Origin: CAIOSQ01 sp964434345
GTDB lineage: Bacteria; Pseudomonadota; Alphaproteobacteria; CACIAM-22H2
Assembly: GCA_964434345.1 (NCBI GenBank)
Contig: CAYSUY010000188.1
Span: 1-8,154, forward strand
Length of the DNA stretch: 8,154 nucleotides
Direction of reading: 5' to 3'
Positions 1 through 5,886 of this stretch are shown here, piece by piece. Under the pieces are notes generated by a model, which worked only from the letters and a program-made list of their open reading frames with translations, was not told where the DNA came from and did not search any database. Positions within the stretch are counted from its first letter, which is position 1. Each line of letters starts with the position of its first letter. The translations under genes and the position numbers were made by a program.

Positions 1-59
1 CAGTCGGAAGGGGCGGGAACCTAACGGATCCGGAGCCGACGATCCAGTGGCGTTTTCCC
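1..59. other. Non-coding left edge, downstream of the dehydrogenase gene
   Basis: This short stretch lies after the stop codon of the minus-strand dehydrogenase gene. I see no open frame of note and no convincing terminator. Only a 5-bp GGATC/GATCC pair (26-30 with 41-45) could fold, and it has no T tract after it. The operon may therefore continue past the window edge, which is where a missing transporter ATPase gene could lie. Confidence 0.5.
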
Positions 60-980
60 TCACCCCTCCCCGAAGAACCGCTTGCCGTTGCGGCGCTCGA
101 GCATGCGGGAGACGGCGGTGAATTCGGCCTTGGCGAGGCCGGCGGCGACGGCGTCGCGATAGGCTTCGGCGGCGGCGGCGAAGAGGGGCAGGTCGAGGCC
201 GGCGGCTGCGGTCTCACGGCGCAGCGCCTCGGTGTCCTTGGCGCCGATATAGAGGCGGCCCCAGCCTTCGTCGCGCCCGGCGGCGACGCCGGCGGCGTGG
301 AGGTCGAAATATTTCGACCAGCCGATGCCGCCGCCGTTGCGCACGACGTCGATCAGGGCCTCGGCCGCGATGCCCTGCTCATGCGCCATCGCCAGCGCCT
401 CGGCGGTCGCCAGCGCATAGACGTAACCCAGCCCGTTCTGCAGCAGCTTGATGGTGTTGGCGGCGCCGTTGTCGCCGACATGGCGCCAGGCGCGGCCCAT
501 CTTCGCGAGCAGCGGCGTGACGCGCGGCAGCGCCGCGGCATCGCCGGAGACCACGAAATAGAGCTGCGCCGCCGCGGATTCCGGCGGCCGTCCGACCAGC
601 AGCGTCTCGAGATGGGTGGCGCCGCCCGCGCGCATCGCCGCGGCGAGGTCGCGCGCCATCGCCGAATCGATGGTCGAGCATTCCGCCGTCACCAGCCCCG
701 GCCGCGCCGCGCCGATCAGCCCCTGCGGCCCGCGATAGACCGCCTCGACCGCCTCGACCGACGGCAGGCAGGTGAAGACGACGTCGCAGCGTTTCGCCAT
801 CTCGGCGGGCGTCTCGACAAGGACGAGGCCTTGAACCGCTGCCGCGCGCGCCAGCGCCGCGGGATCGCTGTCGCAGCCATGCGCCGCGATCCCAGCCTTG
901 GCCAGATTGGCCGCCATCGGCAGGCCCATGGCGCCGAGGCCGATCACCCCGGCGCGCAGCTGCGTCGTGTCGCTGGTCAT
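60..980 (-). CDS. NAD(P)-dependent beta-hydroxyacid dehydrogenase (3-hydroxyisobutyrate dehydrogenase family)
   Basis: A 306-aa cytoplasmic oxidoreductase of the family that includes 3-hydroxyisobutyrate dehydrogenase and tartronate semialdehyde reductase. Residues 11-30 form the N-terminal Rossmann fold with the signature GLGAMGLPMAANLAKAG. Asp37 at the end of the second strand suggests NAD rather than NADP, by family rule. The catalytic Lys lies in NTIKLLQN (Lys178, with Asn182), so the enzyme should be active. The helical C-terminal domain with the conserved KD pair (IGAKDTEAL) is complete. The usual substrate-binding DAPVSGG loop reads ETLLVGR (125-131), which argues against a standard 3-hydroxyisobutyrate substrate. 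I chose the ATG at 978-980 because it directly precedes the Rossmann fold and overlaps the hydrolase stop as ATGA, which implies translational coupling. The longer upstream reading is only the shadow of the hydrolase gene. The family is sure; the substrate is unknown. Confidence 0.9.
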   Translation of the reverse strand: MTSDTTQLRAGVIGLGAMGLPMAANLAKAGIAAHGCDSDPAALARAAAVQGLVLVETPAEMAKRCDVVFTCLPSVEAVEAVYRGPQGLIGAARPGLVTAECSTIDSAMARDLAAAMRAGGATHLETLLVGRPPESAAAQLYFVVSGDAAALPRVTPLLAKMGRAWRHVGDNGAANTIKLLQNGLGYVYALATAEALAMAHEQGIAAEALIDVVRNGGGIGWSKYFDLHAAGVAAGRDEGWGRLYIGAKDTEALRRETAAAGLDLPLFAAAAEAYRDAVAAGLAKAEFTAVSRMLERRNGKRFFGEG

Positions 981-2506
981 GCCATCCCCACCTGCGGGCG
1001 CGGCGGACAGGCATCGTCCGGACGGCTCGCGATCATGTCCGAAAGCTCGCGCCTGACTCCGGCATAGGCCGGATCGCCGAAGCGGTTCTCCATCTCGCCG
1101 GGATCCTCGACGAGGTCGTAGAGTTCGCCGGCCCCGGTGTTGAGCTCCAGCGTCAGCTTGTGCCGCTTCGTGCGCACCGTGCGCAGCGCGAGGTCGACGC
1201 CGCAGCGCGAGGCGCGCAGCTCCCATTCCGAGCGCGCGAAGTCGCGGGTCTCGCCATCGCCCTCGACGAGCTTGCGCAGGCTGCGCGCATGCACAGGCCG
1301 GGGCAGTTCGGTGCCCGCGTAGTCGCAGAACGTCGCCGGCAGGTCGAGGGTCGAGACCGGATCGGCGACGACCTTGCCGGCGGGCACGCCGGGCCCCTCG
1401 AAGAGCATGCCGACGCGCAGCAGCCCCTCATAGGCCATCGGTCCCTTCAGCAGCAGCCCATGGTCGCCGAGCCAGTCGCCGTGATCGGTCGAATAGACGA
1501 TCAGCGTGTCGTCGGCGAGGCCGAGATCGCGCAGCGCCAGGCGCAGGCGGCCGACCTGATGGTCGATCAGCGAGATCATGCCGTAATAGTTCGCGATCAG
1601 CGTGCGCAGCTGCGCTTCCGACTGGTGCGGCGTGCGCGAGGATTTCTCGCGGAAACGGCGCAACCGCTCGTCGGCCATCTTCGGCTTGCCCTCGAGGCTC
1701 GCGCGGTGCCACCAGGGGCGACGGTCGAGGTCGAGTTCGCGATGCGCGGGAATGTCGACCGCGTCGGGATGGTGCATGTAGCACCAGGGCTCGGGCGCAT
1801 CGAAGGGGTGGTGCGGGTCGGGGAAGGACGCCCAGACGCAGAACGGCCCCTCGCGATTGGCGCGCAGGAACTCGATCGTGCGATCGGCGATCCAGGTGGA
1901 GTTGTGCCACGCGACGGGCAGCGCCGAGTTCCAGGTCTCGTGCGCGTCGCTGAGGGGCGGCAGCTTCGTCTGGTAGAGCCGCGTGCGCGCCTCGCCCTGG
2001 CCGTCGGCATGGTACCAGCGCTCGTAATGCTGGCCGCGCGGCGGTGCCATCGGCGGCCACATGTTGTGGCCCTCCAGCATCATTTCGACATGGTCGAAGC
2101 CGCAATAGGGGCCGAACCAGTCGGGGCCGTAATTCGCGCTGCTTTCCCGGCATTCGGGCGTGCCGGTCGGCGCGAAGGTATGCGACGTGTTGAAATGCGC
2201 CTTGCCGATCGCGGCGGTGGCATAGCCGCCGCGGGCCAGCGTGCGCGCGAAACCCTGTTCGGCATAGCTTTCCGGCAGGTCGATGCCGTTGTCCGAAACG
2301 CCATGCGTGAGCGGCAGCAGCCCGGTCAGGATCGAGCAGCGCGAGGGCTGGCAGACGAGATTGGGCGTGATCGCCGCCGAGAAGCGCGTTCCGGCCCGCG
2401 CCATCTCGTCGAGATGGGGCGTCTTCACGCGCCGCCCCTCGAAGCCATAGCAGTCGCCGCGCTGCTGGTCCGAGGTGATGAAGAGGATGTTCGGTCTTCT
2501 GGTCAT
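977..2506 (-). CDS. Type I sulfatase-like hydrolase (alkaline phosphatase superfamily, Cys-type)
   Basis: A 509-aa hydrolase expected to cleave sulfate esters (or, in relatives, phosphonate or phosphate esters). Visible motifs in order are the metal-site start ITSDQQRGD (Asp13, Gln14); the formylglycine motif CQPSRCSILTG with Cys52 as the residue to be oxidised; GKAHF (Lys102, His104); and the second metal site STDHGDWLGDHG (Asp341, His342) followed by Lys354 in LLLKGPM. The DQ pair at 13-14, rather than DD, recalls choline sulfatase and phosphonate monoester hydrolases more than classical arylsulfatases. Length fits the family. No signal peptide is seen, so it probably acts in the cytoplasm on imported substrate. 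I chose the ATG at 2504-2506 (MTRRPNILF) because the conserved fold starts there. The 22-codon upstream extension to 2572 reads through a hairpin and looks spurious. The Shine-Dalgarno is weak (GGCGGGCGGA). No formylglycine-generating enzyme is in the window. Class sure, substrate open. Confidence 0.92.
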   Translation of the reverse strand: MTRRPNILFITSDQQRGDCYGFEGRRVKTPHLDEMARAGTRFSAAITPNLVCQPSRCSILTGLLPLTHGVSDNGIDLPESYAEQGFARTLARGGYATAAIGKAHFNTSHTFAPTGTPECRESSANYGPDWFGPYCGFDHVEMMLEGHNMWPPMAPPRGQHYERWYHADGQGEARTRLYQTKLPPLSDAHETWNSALPVAWHNSTWIADRTIEFLRANREGPFCVWASFPDPHHPFDAPEPWCYMHHPDAVDIPAHRELDLDRRPWWHRASLEGKPKMADERLRRFREKSSRTPHQSEAQLRTLIANYYGMISLIDHQVGRLRLALRDLGLADDTLIVYSTDHGDWLGDHGLLLKGPMAYEGLLRVGMLFEGPGVPAGKVVADPVSTLDLPATFCDYAGTELPRPVHARSLRKLVEGDGETRDFARSEWELRASRCGVDLALRTVRTKRHKLTLELNTGAGELYDLVEDPGEMENRFGDPAYAGVRRELSDMIASRPDDACPPRPQVGMA

Positions 2507-2536
2507 GGTCCGCCCGCCTGCAATCGCCGAAAAGAG

Positions 2537-2575
2537 CCGGTGCCGGGGCTTCCATGCTGGAAGACCCGGCACCGG
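2537..2575 (-). terminator. Intercistronic stem-loop, probable partial terminator or mRNA 3'-end stabiliser
   Basis: Arms 2537-2553 and 2559-2575 pair over 17 bp with a single mismatch around a 5-nt loop (ATGCT). Read in the direction of transcription (minus strand), the stem is followed by CTCTTTTC, a short and interrupted T run. It lies 9 bp after the binding-protein stop codon and 30 bp before the hydrolase start. Stem strength supports transcription termination or protection of the upstream mRNA 3' end. The weak T run suggests incomplete termination, so the two enzyme genes could still receive readthrough transcription at lower level. Confidence 0.7.
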
Positions 2576-2584
2576 GACGCGTGG

Positions 2585-3871
2585 TCAGGTCCGCTGCGCG
2601 CGCCGCAATTCCTGGTCGGCGCGGTTGGCGGCCTTGGCGATCGCGTCTTTCGGCGCCTCGCCGCCAAGCGTCACCGCCTGGATCATCTCCGAGGCGATCT
2701 GCAGCACCGCCGGCACCCCGACCACGCCAGGGAACGGCTTGGCGAAGGGGATCGTGTCGATGAAGGCCTGACCCAGCGGATTCTTGGCCAGGAAGCCCTT
2801 GAAGATCGGGCTATCGATCGCGGCCTGGGAATTCGGGATCGCGCCGCTCTCGCCGGCCCAGCGTGCGCTGATGTCGGGCTGCACCCACCATTGGCAGAAT
2901 TTCGCCGCCGCTTCCTTGTTCTTGCTGGCGTTGGAGACGGTCCAGTAATTGCCGGCGAAATGCGCGCCGCGGCCGACCCGCCGGGGCGGCGGCGCGGTCA
3001 TGCTCGGGACCTTCGAGGCCAGGATGCCGGCCGTCCACACCGGATAGAGCAGCACCGAGCCGACCTTGCGCGTCGCCCATTCCGACCAGGCCTGGACGTC
3101 GGAGTACATCTTGCGCGGCGCGATGCGGTGCTTGTTGACGATGTCCGCCATGAAGGTCAGTGCGTCGAGGCCGGCATCGGAATTGAAAGCGGTCGACTTG
3201 CCGTCGGCGCTCAGCAACTGGCCACCGGCCGCGATCAGGAAGGCGTAGTAGTTCTGTGCGGTCGTGATGCCGGCCTGGTTACCGAGCATCAGCCCCCATT
3301 GCCCATCCTGCGCGTTGGTGACGCGCCGCCCCATCTCGATCAGGTCGTCCCATGTCTCCGGCGCCTTCTTCGGATCCAGGCCGGCCTTCTCCATGAGCTC
3401 CGTGTTGTAGCACATGGCGCCGAGCCCGGCGTTCACGGGCACGCCGAAGCGCTGGCCATCGAACACCGTGATCGGGTCGAAATTCGGCAGCGAGGTCGGA
3501 TGCAGCTTCACCAGCGCATCGAGCGGCGCCAGCACCTTGTTCTTCGCCATGTCGGGCGGGACATAGCCGGGGGCGTGGAAGATGTCGGGTGGCGCGCCGG
3601 CGGCGACCGCGGCGAGATATTTCGGCGTGATCTCCTGCGGGCCGATCGACTGCGCCTTGACCTCGACATCCGGGTTCGCCTGGTTGAACTCGGTCATCAG
3701 GCGGCTGAAGATCTCGAAATTCGTGCCCACGAAATGCGACCAGATCATCACCTGGCGCTTGCCCGCCTGGGCGATCGCCGGTGCGGCGAGGGTGCTGCCT
3801 GCGGCGGCGCCCGCCGCGATCGCCAGCGCGCGCCGGCGACCCAGTCCCGTATTCGTCTTCGTCGTGCTCAT
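2585..3871 (-). CDS. ABC transporter substrate-binding protein, family 1 (carbohydrate type)
   Basis: A 428-aa periplasmic binding protein of the MalE/UgpB-like extracellular family 1. The leader has a twin-arginine-like GRRRALAI (residues 11-18), then an Ala-rich hydrophobic stretch and a likely signal-peptidase site AIAQA|GK after residue 36, so Tat export is plausible. The mature part begins VMIWSHFVG and carries family features: FNQANPDVEVKAQ, APPDIFHAPGY, FGVPVNAGLGAMCYNTELMEKAGL, ETWDDLIEMGRRVT, and a late AAAKFCQWWVQPDISARWA. These match sugar or polyol binders in overall layout, but the ligand cannot be read off. A strong Shine-Dalgarno (GGGGAGGA, 3879-3886) lies 7 nt before the ATG at 3869-3871. 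It follows the two permease genes in the same operon, an order less common than binding protein first, and is followed by a strong hairpin that may raise its mRNA level relative to the enzymes. Confidence 0.93.
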   Translation of the reverse strand: MSTTKTNTGLGRRRALAIAAGAAAGSTLAAPAIAQAGKRQVMIWSHFVGTNFEIFSRLMTEFNQANPDVEVKAQSIGPQEITPKYLAAVAAGAPPDIFHAPGYVPPDMAKNKVLAPLDALVKLHPTSLPNFDPITVFDGQRFGVPVNAGLGAMCYNTELMEKAGLDPKKAPETWDDLIEMGRRVTNAQDGQWGLMLGNQAGITTAQNYYAFLIAAGGQLLSADGKSTAFNSDAGLDALTFMADIVNKHRIAPRKMYSDVQAWSEWATRKVGSVLLYPVWTAGILASKVPSMTAPPPRRVGRGAHFAGNYWTVSNASKNKEAAAKFCQWWVQPDISARWAGESGAIPNSQAAIDSPIFKGFLAKNPLGQAFIDTIPFAKPFPGVVGVPAVLQIASEMIQAVTLGGEAPKDAIAKAANRADQELRRAQRT

Positions 3872-3904
3872 GGTCTTTTCCTCCCCTTTTGTGGTCGGTC
3901 CTGC

Positions 3905-4741
3905 CTAACCCTTGAGGCCGCTCATCGCGATCCCCTTCACGAAATAGCGCTGCAGCAGCACGTAGATGGCGGTGGTCGGCACCACCGACATCGTGACGAC
4001 GGCCATGACGACGCCCCAGTCGACGACCTCGGCCTGCTTCATCGAGGCGATCAGGATCTGCAGCGTCCACATCTCGGTCGATTGCACGACCAGAAGCGGC
4101 CAGAAGAACTCGTTCCACGACGCCGTGAAGGTGAAGATCGCGAGCGTGGCGACGGCGGGTCCGGTCAGCGGAACCAGAACGCGCAGCAGCGTCTGCATGC
4201 GGCTGCAGCCGTCGATGCGCGCCGCCTCTTCGAGTTCGCGCGGCAGCGTCTGCAGGAATTGCCGCATCAGGAAGATGCCGAGCGGCGTCATGATCCGCGG
4301 TACGATCAGCCCCTGATACGTGTCGATCCATCCCAGCCATTTGATCAGGATGAAGGCGGGGATCATCGTCACCTGGCTCGGGATCATCATCGTCCCGAGG
4401 ATGGCGAGGAAGAGGATGTCGCGGCCGGGAAAGCGAAGCCGCGCGAAGGGATAGGCGGTGAGGATGCTGGTCACGACGACCGCCAGCGTCTCGACCCCCG
4501 CCATGATCAGGCTGTTGACAAGCGCTCGGCCGACCGGATGGCGGGTCACCGCCTCGATGTAGTTGTCGATGATCGGCTCGTCGGGGATCAGGTCGACCTG
4601 GGCCGAGAAGATGGCGATGTTCGTCTTGAAGGACGAGGAGACCATCCACGCGTAGGGCATCAAGGTGATCGCCGCGCACGCCAGCAGGGCTGCGTAGAGG
4701 ATCGCGTTTTCCGCGGGCGTGCGTCGTGTGCCTGAGCTCAT
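3905..4741 (-). CDS. Carbohydrate ABC transporter permease, MalG type
   Basis: A 278-aa inner-membrane permease of the binding-protein-dependent transport family. TM1 is near residues 10-31 (ILYAALLACAAITLMPYAWM), followed by a periplasmic segment with FKTNIAIF and IIDNYIEAV, then further hydrophobic segments including LVNSLIMAGVETLAVVVTSI and DILFLAILGTMMIPSQVTMI. The cytoplasmic EAA loop, which docks on the ATPase, is intact at residues 171-192 (EEAARIDGCSRMQTLLRVLV). The end VLLQRYFVKGIAMSGLKG is the typical MalG-family C terminus (RYFVKGI..G.KG). I chose the ATG at 4739-4741: it gives usual family length and a Shine-Dalgarno at the right distance. The in-frame ATG 13 codons upstream would overlap the preceding permease by 29 bp and adds only a polar tail. 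It should form a heterodimer with the MalF-type protein encoded just upstream. Confidence 0.94.
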   Translation of the reverse strand: MSSGTRRTPAENAILYAALLACAAITLMPYAWMVSSSFKTNIAIFSAQVDLIPDEPIIDNYIEAVTRHPVGRALVNSLIMAGVETLAVVVTSILTAYPFARLRFPGRDILFLAILGTMMIPSQVTMIPAFILIKWLGWIDTYQGLIVPRIMTPLGIFLMRQFLQTLPRELEEAARIDGCSRMQTLLRVLVPLTGPAVATLAIFTFTASWNEFFWPLLVVQSTEMWTLQILIASMKQAEVVDWGVVMAVVTMSVVPTTAIYVLLQRYFVKGIAMSGLKG

Positions 4742-4744
4742 GCC

Positions 4745-4754
4745 CTCATCCTCA
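4745..4754 (-). promoter_or_regulatory. Shine-Dalgarno overlapping the upstream stop codon
   Basis: On the minus strand the MalF-type gene ends in TGA inside TGAGGATGAGGG, and the MalG-type ATG follows 10 bp after the stop. GAGG is built from the stop codon itself and sits 8 nt before the ATG, with a second GAGGG nearer. The arrangement indicates translational coupling, so the two permease subunits would be made in equal amounts. It also decides the start at 4741. Confidence 0.6.
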
Positions 4755-5684
4755 CGACTGCACCGGTTTGCCGAAGGCACGGAACTGGATGAGCGTCAGC
4801 GCGAAGATGATGACGAACAGCACGAAGCCGATCGCGCTCGCATAGCCCATGCGGAAATAGGTGAAGGCCTGCTGGTAGAGATAGAAGACCAGCACGGAGG
4901 TGCTGCCCGCCGGTCCGCCGCCGGTCATCACATAGACCAGCGCGAAGACCTGGAAGGACAGGATCACCGACATCACGACGACGAACAGGATCGTCGGCTT
5001 GAGCAGCGGCAGGGTGATCCGTCGGAAGCAGGCCCACGCGCTGGCGCCGTCGATCCGCGCCGCCTCGTAGTACATCGCATCGATGCCTTGCAGTCCGGCC
5101 AGGAAGATGGTGGCGAAATAGCCGATGTTGCGCCAGGCCGCGGTCATGATGAGCGCGAATAGCGCGAGTTGGGGGTCGGCCAGCCATGCCGGGCCAACGA
5201 TCCCGATCCCGGCGAGGGCCTGGTTGATCAGGCCGTACTGGGGATCGAAGATCCATACCCAGACCACGCCGATCGCGACCAGCGAGGTCACCGCCGGCAG
5301 ATAGAAGATCGTCCGGTAGAGCTTGATCCAGCGTAGCTTCTGGTCGAGCAGCACGGCCATTCCGAGCGAAAGCACGACGATGCACGCCGTGATTCCGAAC
5401 GTGAACAGGGCTGTCTGCAGCAGGCTGCGGCGGAACTCGTCGTCGTCCAGAAGGGAGGTGTAGTTCTCCAGTCCGACCCAATAGGGCGTCGGCGACATCA
5501 TGTTCCAGTCGTGGAAGCTCAGATAGAACGAGTAGCAGACGGGGAAGCCGACGAAGAACGCGAAGAAGGCGAGGGCAGGCGATATCGCCAGCCATCCGAA
5601 CCGCGTCTCCTCGTTCCACCAGCGTGGAGCCGCCGGCATGCGCCTTGCCGTCGCGGCGGGTCCGCTTCCCTGCGCCAATGGCAT
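4752..5684 (-). CDS. Carbohydrate ABC transporter permease, MalF/UgpA type
   Basis: A 310-aa inner-membrane permease, first gene of the minus-strand operon. A polar N-terminal tail (1-28) precedes TM1 (GWLAISPALAFFAFFVGFPV, about 30-49). The family motifs FYLSFHDWN and VGLENYTSLLDDDEF follow, then TM segments FTFGITACIVVLSLGMAVLL and LPAVTSLVAIGVVWVWIFD. The EAA loop is intact near 205-226 (YYEAARIDGASAWACFRRIT), followed by LPLLKPTILFVVV and a closing TGGGPAGST...YASAIGFVLFVIIF segment typical of the family. The ATG at 5682-5684 has a strong Shine-Dalgarno, GGGGAGGAA, ending 7 nt upstream. An internal Met at residue 16 is possible but lacks such a site. It pairs with the MalG-type permease 10 bp downstream. 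The partner ATPase is not in the window. Confidence 0.94.
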   Translation of the reverse strand: MPLAQGSGPAATARRMPAAPRWWNEETRFGWLAISPALAFFAFFVGFPVCYSFYLSFHDWNMMSPTPYWVGLENYTSLLDDDEFRRSLLQTALFTFGITACIVVLSLGMAVLLDQKLRWIKLYRTIFYLPAVTSLVAIGVVWVWIFDPQYGLINQALAGIGIVGPAWLADPQLALFALIMTAAWRNIGYFATIFLAGLQGIDAMYYEAARIDGASAWACFRRITLPLLKPTILFVVVMSVILSFQVFALVYVMTGGGPAGSTSVLVFYLYQQAFTYFRMGYASAIGFVLFVIIFALTLIQFRAFGKPVQS

Positions 5685-5703
5685 TGTCCAGTTCCTCCCC
5701 AGG

Positions 5704-5745
5704 CCGCGATCTTGCCCCGATCGCGGATCGGCGGCAACGACCGCC
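5704..5745 (-). promoter_or_regulatory. Cluster of three inverted repeats ahead of the transporter operon
   Basis: Three perfect inverted repeats are packed in 42 bp, ending 20 bp before the first permease ATG. CCGCGATC pairs with GATCGCGG (5704-5711 with 5719-5726, 7-nt spacer). CCGATC-GCG-GATCGG spans 5717-5731. GGCGG pairs with CCGCC (5730-5734 with 5741-5745). The first two share bases and cannot form together, while the first and third can. They could be an operator for a sugar-responsive repressor or alternative hairpins in the 5' leader. A lone -10-like TATAGG on the minus strand (5756-5761) would put the transcript start just upstream, but I see no matching -35. No regulator gene is visible in the window. 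Confidence 0.4.
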
Positions 5746-5798
5746 TGGTCTCCATCCTATAACCTTTCGTCATGCCGACGCGGCGCGACCCCTGCGCC

Positions 5799-5829
5799 CC
5801 CTTGCGTTCGCGAGGGCTTTGACCCAAAT
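5799..5829 (+). promoter_or_regulatory. Candidate sigma-32 (RpoH) heat-shock promoter of htpG
   Basis: The plus strand carries CCCTTGCG at 5799-5806 followed, 16 bp later, by CCCAAAT at 5823-5829. This resembles the RpoH pattern CTTGAA, 13-17 bp, CCCCATNT, as known from E. coli and broadly from proteobacteria. It ends 57 bp before the htpG start, a sensible distance. The -10 half is imperfect, and in a GC-rich genome chance matches are possible. The -35 half also lies in an imperfect palindrome (CCCTTGCG-TT-CGCGAGGG, 5799-5816). Confidence 0.4.
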
Positions 5830-5886
5830 CGTCGCCGCACGCGGCCTGGCCGCGGCAATTTCGCAAGACCGACCGAGAGACGGATC

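Noticed and set aside
26..45. GGATC/GATCC pair after the dehydrogenase stop, considered as the operon terminator.
   Set aside because: Only 5 bp with a 10-nt loop and no T tract; too weak to call.
2507..2572. A 22-residue N-terminal extension of the sulfatase-like protein.
   Set aside because: It is encoded by one arm of the intercistronic hairpin and the spacer, has no homology to family N termini, and the fold begins at MTRRPNILF.
1160..4735. A very long plus-strand open frame (about 1190 codons) antisense to four operon genes.
   Set aside because: Its translation is Arg/His/Asp-rich low-complexity sequence with no recognisable domain, and it runs opposite clear MalG, binding-protein and sulfatase genes. 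Long antisense frames are common in GC-rich coding DNA.
5756..5784. A sigma-70-type promoter for the transporter operon using TATAGG as the -10 box on the minus strand.
   Set aside because: At 17 bp upstream the -35 position reads GCCGCG, with no resemblance to TTGACA, so only half a promoter is present.
5841..5853. GCGGCC-T-GGCCGC palindrome in the htpG leader, considered as an RNA thermometer.
   Set aside because: The realistic stem is only 5 bp, it does not reach the Shine-Dalgarno, and it shows none of the features of ROSE elements.
5638..5886. An 83-codon N-terminal extension of HtpG.
   Set aside because: It reads through the divergent promoter region and the start of the permease gene; HtpG homology starts just after the ATG at 5887, which gives the usual family length.
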